Assembly: GCF_046546515.1 (NCBI RefSeq)
Contig: NZ_JBKHKJ010000016.1
Location: 53,937 to 117,936 of the forward strand
Source: Parasediminibacterium sp046546515
Lineage (GTDB): Bacteria; Bacteroidota; Bacteroidia; Chitinophagales; Chitinophagaceae
Length of the DNA stretch: 64,000 nucleotides
Reading direction: 5' to 3'
A program made the position numbers and the translations under genes. Within the stretch, counting starts at the first letter, position 1. Each line of letters begins with the position of its first letter. Below are positions 47,666-57,507 of this stretch, one piece after another. The notes beneath the pieces are model-generated. The model ran no database searches, was not told the DNA's origin, and worked only from the letters and a program-made list of their open reading frames with translations.

Positions 47666-47886
47666 AAGCCATTGCCCCTAACGGGTAATATTTATTTGTT
47701 ATTTAATACCCCCATCCCCTAAAGGGGGGAAATCATCGTCTTTACTTTTTTGCCATTAAGTCAAAGCCAGTTTTAAACCTATCCTCCCTATCCTAAGGGA
47801 AAGGAAGTCAAGTCCCGATAAGAGCAAGGACATAATTTTACAGTTTATTTACTTTACAGTTTAATAAAACCAAAAGCCAAAAAAAA

Positions 47887-48345
47887 TTACCTACTCATAA
47901 TAAAAGTTCCATAATCAGAAGTAGTGGTTAAATTTTGAAATGTACCACTAACTGTTTTTCCGTTGTTTATCAATTTACCTTTTAACAAATAATAACAAGA
48001 ATTACTTGTAGAATATAAAGACAAAAAAACACTATCGCAAGTATTTCTATATCCACCAAAGGTTACTGTAGGGCTTGTTGCTGATGAGGTAGCACTACTG
48101 ACTACAAAATTATTATCTTTCAATATGTAATTTGACGAGCTACTTGCACCTGTAACAGATGTACCCGTAGCATAATAAGTACCCCTAATATCACAAGTTG
48201 CTGGAATTACAGTATCCCTGACAACAATTGTATCCCTTATAACTGTTTGCTGTGCCGTTGTTTTATTGCAACTAGTACTTTCAAACAATAATATACTTAA
48301 CGCAAATGTGGTTAACACTGCCGAAGCCATCCATACTTTTCTCAT
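47887..48345 (-). CDS. Small lipoprotein between gltB and gltD, unknown function
   Basis: 152 residues from ATG 48345; the longer frame from 48384 adds 13 residues before the signal. Signal peptide with lipid-anchor Cys at 26 (FESTSCNKTT). Next comes TVIRDTIVVRDTVIPATCDI, then a Ser/Thr-rich small beta-domain (GTYYATGTSV, GKLINNGKTVSGTFQNL, YGTFIMSR). The product at 61572 has the same plan: Cys at 26, DTIIVHDSV, GLWIGYYTTTG, and GTLTSGIWQNY near a final GTFVLTKVN. They form a paralogous family I cannot name. It starts 43 bp after gltB and is probably cotranscribed. Confidence 0.78.
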   Translation of the reverse strand: MRKVWMASAVLTTFALSILLFESTSCNKTTAQQTVIRDTIVVRDTVIPATCDIRGTYYATGTSVTGASSSSNYILKDNNFVVSSATSSATSPTVTFGGYRNTCDSVFLSLYSTSNSCYYLLKGKLINNGKTVSGTFQNLTTTSDYGTFIMSR

Positions 48346-48387
48346 TTTTAAAGTTTTAGTTTTTAATTTAAAATATACTCCCATTTT

Positions 48388-51300
48388 CTACTTAGAAGCT
48401 GCCTCACCCTTTGAAGCTAGCTTCTTGCTAAGCAATACCTTTTTATAATCTTTAGGGAACACTTTTACAAAGTTTTTCAACTGGTTTTCAAAATCGTCCA
48501 GAACAAACTTGGCAACAGAACTACCTGTCAATTGGAAGTGCTTGGTAATCATCACTTTCAATTCTTCGATGTCTTCCGTATTTACAACAGGGTCAAGGTC
48601 TATCATTTCCATGTTACAAGTACCTGCGAATGTTCCTTTCACGTCATATACATACGCAATACCACCGCTCATACCTGCTGCAAAGTTTCTGCCTGTATCT
48701 CCCAATATAATTACCCTGCCGCCAGTCATATATTCGCAACCATGGTCACCAACACCTTCAACAACTACATTGGCACCAGAATTTCGTACTGCAAAACGTT
48801 CGCCCGCTTTACCCCTTACAAAAGCTTCACCGTCTGTAGCACCATAAAAGGCTACGTTACCGATAATGCTATTTTCCTCTGGAACAAATGTTGACCTTTT
48901 TGAAGGATAAACAATCAACCTTGCCCCGCTAAGGCCTTTACCAAAGTAATCGTTTGCATCGCCTTCTAATTCCAAAGTAACACCCTTCGTATTAAAAGCC
49001 CCAAAACTTTGTCCGGCAGTACCATTGAATTTAAAGTGAATGGTACCTGGTGCCAAACCAAGCGAGCGATAGCGTTTAGATATTTCATTTGATACAACAG
49101 TACCTACTGTTCTATCAATATTCCTTATAGGGAATGTTCCAGTTACTTTATCTTGATTTAATAATGCAGGTTGTGCAGCTTCCAGCAATTTCCAATCTAG
49201 TATATCGGCCATCATATGGTCTTGCTCTTCTGTATTGTATAAGCCTACATATTCATTTGCTGGCTCCCTGAACAATATTGGCGACAAATCAACTTTGCTA
49301 TATTTCCAATGGGTAATATTTTCTTTCTGTTGCAAATAATCAGCTTGACCAACCATTTCGTTCACCGTCCTGAAGCCCAATTCTGCCATTATCTCTCTTA
49401 GTTCCTCTACCATGAATTTAAAGAAATTAATTACGTGGTCAGGGTCACCTTTAAAGCGCTTACGTAATTCAGGATCTTGCGTTGCAACACCAACAGGGCA
49501 TGTGTTCATGTGGCATTTACGCATCATGATACAACCTTCTACTACCAAGGCAGCAGTAGCTACACCCCATTCCTCAGCACCCAACAAAGTAGCAATAGCG
49601 ATATCCCTACCTGTTTTCATTTGCCCATCAGCCTGAACAACTACACGGCTACGAAGTTTATTTTTAACCAGTGTCTGGTGTGTTTCCGCTAAACCAAGTT
49701 CCCAAGGCAAACCAGCATGCTTGATAGAACTAACTGGCGATGCACCTGTACCACCATCATTACCAGCAATCAGTACCACATCTGCTTTTGCTTTCGTAAC
49801 ACCTGCGGCAATTGTACCTACGCCTGCTTTAGAAACAAGTTTTACACTAATCCTTGCTGTACGGTTGGCATTTTTCAAATCGAATATCAATTGAGCCAAA
49901 TCTTCAATAGAATATATATCATGATGCGGTGGCGGAGAAATCAAACCAACACCTGGTGTAGAGTGGCGCACACGTCCAATCCAGTCATCCACCTTATCGC
50001 CTGGTAATTGACCACCTTCACCTGGTTTAGCACCTTGAGCCATTTTAATTTGTAACTCATCTGCTTCGGTCAAATATAAGCTAGTAACACCAAAACGGGC
50101 AGAAGCTACTTGCTTGATGGCACTACGCATACTATCTCCGTTTGGCAAACGTTCAAAGCGTATTTCATCCTCACCACCTTCACCCGTGTTGCTCTTGCCG
50201 CCCAGACGGTTCATGGCAATGGCTAATGTGCTGTGTGCTTCATGGGAAATAGAGCCAAAACTCATTGCCCCCGTAGCAAAACGTTTATAAATATTTTCAG
50301 CTGGTTCTACCTCGCTTAGTGGGATAGAAGGTTTATTATGTTTAAAGTCAAGCAAACTTCTTAGCGTACACGCTTTATCACTTTGATCGTTTACGGCTTT
50401 TGAATACTTCTTAAAGGTTGCATAATCATTCCTGCTTGTAGCAAATTGCAACAAGTGGATGGTTTGCGGATTGAACAAATGGAATTCACCTTTACGTTTC
50501 CATTGATACACACCGCCCACCGGCAAGCGTTCAACGGGAATATCTTTTTTGCTGAATGCAAACTGGTGCTTAGCCAATGCTTCTTTCGCTATTTCATCTA
50601 ATCCCATGCCTTCAATCCTAGAAGTTGCACCTGTAAAATAACGGTCAACAACTTCTTGGTTTAAACCTACAATTTCAAAAATTTGAGCCCCTTGATAAGA
50701 CTGTAAAGTAGAAATACCCATTTTAGAGAATACCTTGTACAGACCTTCGCAAACGGCTTTTATGTAATTTTTCTTTAAATAGTCAACGTCTAAAGTAGTA
50801 TCGAGCTTGCCTTCAAATTTCAAGTCACGGATGGTAGAGAGTGCCATATATGGATTAATGGCAGTAGCACCAAACGCCAATAAACATGCAAAATGGTGTA
50901 CTTCCCATACATCACCTGCTTCTACAATTAGCCCTACCTGTCCACGATAGTTTTTCCTGATTAAATGGTGGTGCACAGCAGCCACGGCCAGCAAAGAAGG
51001 TATTGGTGCATGTTCACTGTCAATAGCCCTGTCGCTTAGTATAATTACCTCAAAGCCATCTTCTACGGCATCGGTTGCATAATGGCAAAGCCTAACCAAC
51101 CCCTTTTCCAAAGAACCTGGTTTGCCATCTGCCCTGAAATAGGTTTGCAAAGTTTTTGCCTGGAAAATACCAGTATCAATACTCCTAATTTTCTCCAACT
51201 CATGGTTGTTTAAAATAGGGTGCTTTAGGGCAACACTGTGGCAAGCCAATGGGTCTTCAACCAATAAATTGCCATTGCAGCCTGCAAAGCAAGCAAGGCT

Positions 51301-52917
51301 CATTACCAACCTTTCCCTGATGGGGTCAATTGGTGGGTTGGTTACCTGTGCAAATAATTGTTTAAAATAGCTACACAAGTTTTGCGGTTGGTCGCTCAAA
51401 ATAGCTAGTGGCACATCCGTACCCATGGAGCCAATTGGTTCCTTGCCATCCAAAGCCATTGGGGCAATAATGCTTTCCAAGTCTTCGGTTGTATAACCAA
51501 ACGCTTTTTGGTATTTGAATATTTGATCATGCTCCAAATGGGTGAAAGATACCCTTGGTTCTGGTAATTCTTCCAACCTAATTTTATATTTATTCAACCA
51601 TTCGCCATAAGGTTTTTGTGAACAGATGGTTTCTTTCAGTTCATCATCGCTGATAATCCTGCCTTCTTCCATGTTTACAACAAACATTTTGCCTGGTTGT
51701 AACCTACCATTTGCAATAATTGTTGCTGGATCTACAGGTAATACGCCTGACTCTGAAGCCATGATTACACGGTCGTCGTTAGTAACACAATACCTTGAAG
51801 GACGAAGACCGTTACGATCAAGGGTAGCACCAATTATTTTGCCATCTGTAAATGAAATAGAAGCTGGCCCATCCCAAGGTTCCTGGAAGGTAGCATGAAA
51901 TTCATAGAATGCCTTTTTAATAGGATCCATTTTTTCTTCATTGTCCCATGCTTCAGGTACTAGCATCATCATTACATGTGGCAATGAACGGCCGCAAAGA
52001 GTCAATAATTCTATTACATTGTCTAAGCAAGCACTATCTGATTGCCCTTCAAAAATGATAGGAGAAAGCATATCCATTTCTTCCTTGGAGAAGAAAGGGG
52101 AGAAGAAATGGCTTTCAGCCGTTTTAAGCCAGTTTACATTGCCTTTTACAGTATTGATTTCACCATTGTGGGCTATATAACGGAAAGGTTGCGCCAATTT
52201 CCATGAAGGGAATGTATTGGTAGCAAAACGGGAGTGGATAAGGCCATAGGCACTTACCATTCTTTTATCACCTAAGTCAGGGAAGTAACCACGTACCTGA
52301 TTGCTTGTCAATTGCCCTTTATAAACAACAGTTTTGTAAGACAAAGAAGCTATATAGAACCCGACAGGGTCTTTTTTAGTCGTATTATTAATGGTGTGAC
52401 TAGCATAGTTGCGCAGCACAAAAAGCTTTCTTTCAAAAGCATCTGAATCACGGATATGGTCTGGACAAGCGATAAATACTTGCTCAATTTCAGGCTCAAC
52501 TGACAATGCAGTAGGGCCAATGTCATTGCGGTTTACAGGCACTTTCCTGTAAGCCAATATTTCAAAGCCAAATTTTTCTACGCAACGGCTGAATATTGCC
52601 CTGCATTCTTCCCTCAAACGCATGTCTTTTGGAAAAAACAATACGCCTACACCATACCTGCCGAATACAGGCAAATGCACGCCCATTTTCACACATTCGT
52701 CAAAGAAAAACTCGTGCGTAGTTTGTATCATGATACCCGCACCATCACCCGTATTATTTTCACATCCGCAAGCCCCGCGGTGCTCCATATTTTCCAGAAT
52801 GGTTAACGCGTCGCCTATAATTTGGTGTGATTTGCTGCCTTTTATATTTGCAACAAAACCAATACCACATGCGTCATGTTCAAAAGATGGGTCATAAAGA
52901 CCTGTAGTGTTTGCCAT
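48388..52917 (-). CDS. gltB: Glutamate synthase large subunit
   Basis: 1509 residues, normal for the family. After a 16-residue propeptide Cys17 (FEHDACGIGFVANIKG) becomes the N-terminal nucleophile of the glutaminase domain. The middle and FMN-binding synthase domains include GAMSFGSISHEAHSTLAIAM, GGKSNTGEGGEDEIRF, AGNDGGTGASPVSSIKHAGLPWELGLAE and the 3Fe-4S Cys group CHMNTCPVGVATQDPELR. The C-terminal GXGXG beta-helix is visible (GANVVVEGVGDHGCEYMTGG). A strong promoter lies 67-95 bp upstream. It forms an operon with the lipoprotein and gltD. Confidence 0.97.
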   Translation of the reverse strand: MANTTGLYDPSFEHDACGIGFVANIKGSKSHQIIGDALTILENMEHRGACGCENNTGDGAGIMIQTTHEFFFDECVKMGVHLPVFGRYGVGVLFFPKDMRLREECRAIFSRCVEKFGFEILAYRKVPVNRNDIGPTALSVEPEIEQVFIACPDHIRDSDAFERKLFVLRNYASHTINNTTKKDPVGFYIASLSYKTVVYKGQLTSNQVRGYFPDLGDKRMVSAYGLIHSRFATNTFPSWKLAQPFRYIAHNGEINTVKGNVNWLKTAESHFFSPFFSKEEMDMLSPIIFEGQSDSACLDNVIELLTLCGRSLPHVMMMLVPEAWDNEEKMDPIKKAFYEFHATFQEPWDGPASISFTDGKIIGATLDRNGLRPSRYCVTNDDRVIMASESGVLPVDPATIIANGRLQPGKMFVVNMEEGRIISDDELKETICSQKPYGEWLNKYKIRLEELPEPRVSFTHLEHDQIFKYQKAFGYTTEDLESIIAPMALDGKEPIGSMGTDVPLAILSDQPQNLCSYFKQLFAQVTNPPIDPIRERLVMSLACFAGCNGNLLVEDPLACHSVALKHPILNNHELEKIRSIDTGIFQAKTLQTYFRADGKPGSLEKGLVRLCHYATDAVEDGFEVIILSDRAIDSEHAPIPSLLAVAAVHHHLIRKNYRGQVGLIVEAGDVWEVHHFACLLAFGATAINPYMALSTIRDLKFEGKLDTTLDVDYLKKNYIKAVCEGLYKVFSKMGISTLQSYQGAQIFEIVGLNQEVVDRYFTGATSRIEGMGLDEIAKEALAKHQFAFSKKDIPVERLPVGGVYQWKRKGEFHLFNPQTIHLLQFATSRNDYATFKKYSKAVNDQSDKACTLRSLLDFKHNKPSIPLSEVEPAENIYKRFATGAMSFGSISHEAHSTLAIAMNRLGGKSNTGEGGEDEIRFERLPNGDSMRSAIKQVASARFGVTSLYLTEADELQIKMAQGAKPGEGGQLPGDKVDDWIGRVRHSTPGVGLISPPPHHDIYSIEDLAQLIFDLKNANRTARISVKLVSKAGVGTIAAGVTKAKADVVLIAGNDGGTGASPVSSIKHAGLPWELGLAETHQTLVKNKLRSRVVVQADGQMKTGRDIAIATLLGAEEWGVATAALVVEGCIMMRKCHMNTCPVGVATQDPELRKRFKGDPDHVINFFKFMVEELREIMAELGFRTVNEMVGQADYLQQKENITHWKYSKVDLSPILFREPANEYVGLYNTEEQDHMMADILDWKLLEAAQPALLNQDKVTGTFPIRNIDRTVGTVVSNEISKRYRSLGLAPGTIHFKFNGTAGQSFGAFNTKGVTLELEGDANDYFGKGLSGARLIVYPSKRSTFVPEENSIIGNVAFYGATDGEAFVRGKAGERFAVRNSGANVVVEGVGDHGCEYMTGGRVIILGDTGRNFAAGMSGGIAYVYDVKGTFAGTCNMEMIDLDPVVNTEDIEELKVMITKHFQLTGSSVAKFVLDDFENQLKNFVKVFPKDYKKVLLSKKLASKGEAASK

Positions 52918-52983
52918 CAGGATTCAATTAAAAAGTAAACAAATAAAAATCTCCGGTTCAAGAGCAGGCAATGCGTTAGCTCC

Positions 52984-53012
52984 CAAAGATAATTGAGAAA
53001 ATCTTTTTACAA
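52984..53012 (-). promoter_or_regulatory. Bacteroidota-type promoter of gltB
   Basis: On the minus strand: TTG (53012-53010), 18 bases, then TATCTTTG (52991-52984), which fits the consensus TTG, about 19 bases, TAnnTTTG. The likely start of transcription is about 60 bp before the gltB ATG. Confidence 0.65.
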
Positions 53013-53028
53013 TAGAAAATTTATTACT

Positions 53029-53076
53029 AGCCACGAAGACACAAAGGCTCGAAGCTGCACGAAGGAAATAAAGGTT
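53029..53076. repeat. Dispersed CCACGAAG-type repeat, copy 5
   Basis: GCCACGAAGACACAAAGGCTC then GAAGCTGCACGAAGGAAATAAAGG. It lies directly after the ilvA stop (53077) and upstream of the gltB promoter. Confidence 0.7.
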
Positions 53077-54384
53077 TTACACCAAGTACCCATAGAGGGT
53101 ATCGTCTCTATTAATTTCCGAGAAATCTATATTGCATTTTTTCATCCTTTCTATCAACCCATTATAATCAGTACGCTTTAGCAGCTCTATACCTACCAAC
53201 GCAGGCCCCGACTCCTTGTTGGTTTTTTGTATGTATTCAAAACGGGTAATATCGTCATCTGGCCCCAATACATCATTTAAAAACTCACGCAATGCACCAG
53301 GACGTTGTGCAAAACTGATTAAGAAGTAATATTTCAATCCCTCATACAGCAGGCTACGCTCTTTTATCTCTGGCATTCTGTCTATATCATTGTTGCCGCC
53401 ACTTACCACGCAAACTACTTTCTTTCCTTTTATTTGCTCGGCAAATTCATCCAAGCAAGCCACTGCCAATGCGCCTGCTGGCTCTACTACAATAGCATCT
53501 TCATTATACAATTGCAAAATAGTAGTACAAATTTTGCCTTCGGCTACCAAGTGCATTTCATCAATTACCGCCTTGCATATAGGGAAAGTAACATCTCCAA
53601 TGCGTTTAACGGCAGCCCCGTCTACAAACCTATCTATTTTACCCAGTGTTACTGGTTGACCCGCTTCCAAAGCTTTTACCATTGATGGTGCGCCTTCCGG
53701 TTCCAGCCCTATTATTTTTGTTTGTGGCGAGGCTTTTTTAAAATAACTACCAATACCTGCGCTTAGCCCACCGCCACCTACGGGTATAAAGACATAATCA
53801 ATCAATGGTTCTCCCTTTGCCAAAGCCTGTTCCAATATCTCCACCCCTACCGTACCCTGTCCTTCAATAATCCTTTCATCATCAAATGCAGGGATAAAAA
53901 CCATATTATGGGCTTCCTTATATTGCTTTGCGGCAATGGAACAATCATCGAATGTGTCGCCTATCAGTTTCACCTCTATACTATTGCCGCCAAACATTTT
54001 GGTTTGTAGTATTTTTTGTTTGGGCGTACTGGTAGGCATAAATATGACACCTTTTACACCTAAATGGCTGCAACTGTAAGCCACGCCCTGGGCATGGTTG
54101 CCCGCGCTTGCACACACCACCCCTAAGTTCAACTGCTGCATAGGCAAGCTGCTCATCATATTATACGCCCCACGTAATTTGTAAGAACGGGCTACCTGTA
54201 AATCTTCCCGCTTTAGGTAAACGCTGCACGCATACCTCCGCGACAAATTTTCATTGTATTGTAATGGTGTTTTTATGACCACATTTGCCAATCGCCTGCT
54301 GGATGCAGCGAAATCGAATGAAGGTTTTTCGCTGGTGGGTGAGTTGGTTGGTTGTGAGATGCTATTTTGTTTTTCTTCGGGCAT
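53077..54384 (-). CDS. ilvA: Threonine ammonia-lyase (threonine dehydratase)
   Basis: 435 residues. YLKREDLQVARSYKLRGAYN holds the PLP lysine (the K in SYKLRGA). CASAGNHAQGVAYSC, PVGGGGLSAGIGSYF and VEPAGALAVACLDEF are the fold II PLP motifs. The C-terminal about 80 residues form one ACT-like regulatory domain (YYFLISFAQRPGALREFLNDVLGPDDDITRFEYIQ), as in the short bacterial type. It makes 2-oxobutanoate for isoleucine synthesis. No other ilv genes are in the window. The N-terminal 25 residues are Ser/Pro-rich and not conserved. Confidence 0.96.
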   Translation of the reverse strand: MPEEKQNSISQPTNSPTSEKPSFDFAASSRRLANVVIKTPLQYNENLSRRYACSVYLKREDLQVARSYKLRGAYNMMSSLPMQQLNLGVVCASAGNHAQGVAYSCSHLGVKGVIFMPTSTPKQKILQTKMFGGNSIEVKLIGDTFDDCSIAAKQYKEAHNMVFIPAFDDERIIEGQGTVGVEILEQALAKGEPLIDYVFIPVGGGGLSAGIGSYFKKASPQTKIIGLEPEGAPSMVKALEAGQPVTLGKIDRFVDGAAVKRIGDVTFPICKAVIDEMHLVAEGKICTTILQLYNEDAIVVEPAGALAVACLDEFAEQIKGKKVVCVVSGGNNDIDRMPEIKERSLLYEGLKYYFLISFAQRPGALREFLNDVLGPDDDITRFEYIQKTNKESGPALVGIELLKRTDYNGLIERMKKCNIDFSEINRDDTLYGYLV

Positions 54385-54395
54385 TAATTATTTTA

Positions 54396-54794
54396 TTATT
54401 TGTTTCTGCTCACCACATATTTCTTAATTATACAACTTGGCTTATTGACATGCAATGGGTTGGTCATTAATTTTTGGGTGGCAGGATACACTACCAAATC
54501 CATGTCCTCCATAGGCACTGCGCCTAGCAAAGTTTCATTGTCAATAACCAAAGCAACTACAAAACAAAATGGGTTTCAAAATCTACCCTTATAGAACCAA
54601 AATAAGGCAAAAATGCGATGTGCCATTTGCAATAGTGGCCGCCTGTCCAATTTTTCTAAAGCCAATTGGAAGGCGATGGATTCAGGGATACATTAGCATT
54701 AAAGCCCTTGTATCCACCAGTGTTTTAATTCCACGGGGGGCAAATGGGGCAAACAGGAATTGCTTAATTGTATGGTTGAATAGGTTAAATCCAT
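54396..54794 (-). pseudogene. Decayed clan AA (retropepsin-like) aspartic protease
   Basis: The minus strand from ATG 54794 codes MDLTYSTIQLSNSCLPHLPP and VELK. It then shifts frame into TLVDTRALMLMYP, a stop, then IHRLPIGFRKIGQAATIANGT, more stops, and finally FVVALVIDNETLLGAVPMEDMDLVVYPATQKL ending at 54396. Intact relatives read LVDTGAL and LLGAIPMEDMD in about 130 residues, the same total length as here. The catalytic Asp is kept but DTGA is now DTRA, and several stops and frameshifts remain, so the gene is dead. Confidence 0.85.
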
Positions 54795-54892
54795 AAGGCG
54801 AATATACAAAATGCTGGAGGAATATCCAAAAGTGCAGATATGAAGGTTTTTGCTCTTATTTTTTTCTGCTAATATTTTTTTTCCACAAAAGC

Positions 54893-54930
54893 TTGAGATC
54901 TCGAAGTAGCACTAAGAAAAAAAAGCTAAC
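54893..54930. repeat. Dispersed CCACGAAG-type repeat, copy 6 (right half)
   Basis: CTTGAGATCTCGAAGTAGCA, then CTAAGAAAAAAAAGC, matching the second half of copies 1 and 2. It lies about 55 bp after the murF-alr stop. No gene in 54795-54984. Confidence 0.6.
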
Positions 54931-54984
54931 CCCAAATTATGCCCTCAAAATTTTAAGTGAAAATTAAGTAGTTTATAATTTACC

Positions 54985-57462
54985 CTACTCCTCCACATAC
55001 ACCCTTTTCACCCGTTGGCTAATGCCGGTCATTATTTCATAGGCAATCGTGCCTTCCCATTCGGCTACTTGCTGTATAGGCAGGTGGCTGCCAAAAATTT
55101 CCACGGTGTCGCCTTCTTTTGCATCGGGTATGTCGGTTAGGTCTACCATCAGCATATCCATGCATACGCTGCCTACCACAGGGGCAAGCTGGCCATGCAA
55201 GTACACTTTGCCCACGCCATTGCCGAGTTTTCTGCTAAAGCCATCGGCATAGCCAATGCGGATAGTGCCTATAATGCTATCCCTATCTAGTTTGCCACGG
55301 CGGTTGTAGCCAATGGTGTCGTTTGCTTTTACATGCCTTATCTGTGCAATGGTGCTTTTTAGAGTAGCCACAGGCTGCAAGTGTATATCGGTGCTTTTGG
55401 CACTATCTACCCCATACAAGCCAATGCCTAGCCTTACCATGTCATACTGCAAATGTGGGTGGCGGAAAATGCCCGATGAATTGGCAATATGCCGCATGAA
55501 TGTGTAGGGCAATACCGATTGTAAAACATCGGCAGCTTGGATAAACAAACTAGCTTGGTGCTGTGTAAACCCATCGTGTTCGGCCGCTTCGCTGCCTACC
55601 AAGTGGCTAAAAATGCTTTTTACGGCCATGGTGCTGTGCAAAGCCAATTGTTTGATTAGCACAGGTATTTCTTCTGGCTCAAAACCTAGGCGGTTCATGC
55701 CCGTGTTTACCTTTATATGAACGGGGAACTTGCTGATTCCCTCATTTAAAAGGTACTCATGGAATTGGTTGTAAAGCGCAAAAGAGTAAATCTCGGGCTC
55801 TAGGCTATGTTCTATAAGGGCATCAAAGCCAGCCCTTTCGGCATTCATCACCATGATTGGTAGTGAAATGCCACCTTTTCTTAACTCCACACCTTCATCG
55901 GTATAAGCCACGGCTAGGTAATCTACCTTGTGGAACTGTAATACCCTTGCTACTTCTAGGCTGCCGCTGCCATAGCTAAATGCCTTCACCATGGCCATTA
56001 GCTTGGTGGTGGGCAGTAGTTTTTGCTGGTATTGTTTCAGGTTGTGCGCCATGGCCGTGAGGTTTATCTCCATCACGGTTTGGTGTACTTTTTCCTCCAG
56101 CCATTGGTTGATGCGCTCAAAGGCAAAAGGTCTTGCGCCTTTCAACAAAATATATTCATCCTTAAACAGTGCTACAGGATGGTCTGGGTGTATTTGCAAA
56201 AAATCTTCTGTTGTGGGGTAAAATTCTTTGCTGGGCAAGGCATGGAACAAATGCTGCTGTTCGCCAATGCCTTTTCCAATACCAATAAGCCGATTCACGT
56301 CCCTTTGTTCTAGTTCTTCTGCAACCAATTGGTATAGTTCGCTGTCTGGTATGCCTGCTTGGAATATGTCTGACAGTATTACCGTAGTAGGGCTGTTGCC
56401 AGCCTGCTGTTGCAGGTAATCCAGCGCAAGGCCAAGGGAAGAAAGGTCGTTGCTGTAACTATCGTTTAATACATGGCAATTGTTGATGCCTTTTTTCAGT
56501 TGCAGCCGCATTTCCAAGTGTTGCAGATGCTGCACCCGTGCTTGTATGGTTTCAAAAGGTATTCCCAATAGCAGCATGGCACTGATGCAGGTATAGGCAT
56601 TGTCCAGCGAGGCCTTGTCGGTAAATGGGATATTTACGGTATAAGGTTTGCCCTTGTACATCATCATGGCCTGGGTTTTCGTGCCAGCTTCCAGCTCGGC
56701 AATAATGCGCAAGGTGGCTGGCTGCTCCCTACCCCAGGAAAACAATTCAATTTTTTGGTGGAAAAGCAAATGCTTGTTTGCCGCAATATCCAAAACCTCG
56801 CCAACAGAATCAATATAATAAATCAGGTGCTTGCACAAGGAAAAAAGCTGTAGCTTCTCTAGTGCTTTTTGTTTATTGTCTAAATAGCCTTCGGAATGGG
56901 CTTCGCCAATATTGGTCAAAATGCCAATAGTAGGCTGGATAATGGCTGCCAAGGCAGGCATCTCGCCAGAGGTGGATATACCCGCTTCAAAAATGCCTAG
57001 CGTATGCTGCTTGTTCATTTGCCACACGCTCAATGGCACGCCTATCTGCGAATTGTAGCTGCGGGGGCTGCGCACAATATTGTAATCTGGGTTTAGCAGT
57101 TGGTAAAGCCATTCCTTAACAATTGTTTTTCCATTGCTGCCAGTAATGCCTATTACTGGATAGTCGAAGCCTGCCCTGTGTATGCCCACCAAGGTCTGCA
57201 TCATTTTTAAAACATCGCTCACGATTAGGAAATTTGCATCGGGGTACAAGGCTTCGTCAACGGGCTGGCTCACCACAAAATGGCGCACGCCACGCTGATA
57301 AGCCTCCCCGACAAAAGAATGCCCGTCCCTGCGGGGTCCAGTAAGGGCAAAAAACAATGATGTTTTAGGGAAGATGATTTTACGGCTGTCCACCACCAAA
57401 TATTCTATTGATGCTGGCAGGCCTGTGCTGGCCTTTGTGTCAATCTGCTTTACTGTATCCAA
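54985..57462 (-). CDS. Bifunctional MurF / alanine racemase
   Basis: About 825 residues. The first half (to about 455) is UDP-MurNAc-tripeptide:D-alanyl-D-alanine ligase, with P-loop GITGSNGKTIVKEWL, SPRSYNSQIGVPLSVW and NDSYSNDLSSLGLALDYL. The second half is a fold III PLP racemase, with VMEINLTAMAHNLKQY, MVKAFSYGSG (PLP Lys), VNTGMNRLGF and MVRLGIGLYG. This fusion is typical of Bacteroidota and makes D-alanine and adds D-Ala-D-Ala to the peptidoglycan precursor. No ATG is available: the best start is TTG 57462 (LDTVKQID..). The usual first 10-15 residues of MurF seem to be missing, and a dispersed repeat lies just upstream. The gene follows gldG by 45 bp. Confidence 0.93.
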   Translation of the reverse strand: MDTVKQIDTKASTGLPASIEYLVVDSRKIIFPKTSLFFALTGPRRDGHSFVGEAYQRGVRHFVVSQPVDEALYPDANFLIVSDVLKMMQTLVGIHRAGFDYPVIGITGSNGKTIVKEWLYQLLNPDYNIVRSPRSYNSQIGVPLSVWQMNKQHTLGIFEAGISTSGEMPALAAIIQPTIGILTNIGEAHSEGYLDNKQKALEKLQLFSLCKHLIYYIDSVGEVLDIAANKHLLFHQKIELFSWGREQPATLRIIAELEAGTKTQAMMMYKGKPYTVNIPFTDKASLDNAYTCISAMLLLGIPFETIQARVQHLQHLEMRLQLKKGINNCHVLNDSYSNDLSSLGLALDYLQQQAGNSPTTVILSDIFQAGIPDSELYQLVAEELEQRDVNRLIGIGKGIGEQQHLFHALPSKEFYPTTEDFLQIHPDHPVALFKDEYILLKGARPFAFERINQWLEEKVHQTVMEINLTAMAHNLKQYQQKLLPTTKLMAMVKAFSYGSGSLEVARVLQFHKVDYLAVAYTDEGVELRKGGISLPIMVMNAERAGFDALIEHSLEPEIYSFALYNQFHEYLLNEGISKFPVHIKVNTGMNRLGFEPEEIPVLIKQLALHSTMAVKSIFSHLVGSEAAEHDGFTQHQASLFIQAADVLQSVLPYTFMRHIANSSGIFRHPHLQYDMVRLGIGLYGVDSAKSTDIHLQPVATLKSTIAQIRHVKANDTIGYNRRGKLDRDSIIGTIRIGYADGFSRKLGNGVGKVYLHGQLAPVVGSVCMDMLMVDLTDIPDAKEGDTVEIFGSHLPIQQVAEWEGTIAYEIMTGISQRVKRVYVEE

Positions 57463-57465
57463 AAT

Positions 57466-57503
57466 ACTTAGTGCCTCTTTGTTTTTTTGTGCCTTAGTGG
57501 CTA
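57466..57503. repeat. Dispersed CCACGAAG-type repeat, copy 7
   Basis: Minus strand: GCCACTAAGGCACAAAAAAA followed by CAAAGAGGCACTAAG. It fills the space between the gldG stop and the TTG start of murF-alr, and overlaps where the normal murF 5' end should be. Confidence 0.7.
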
Positions 57504-57507
57504 TAAT

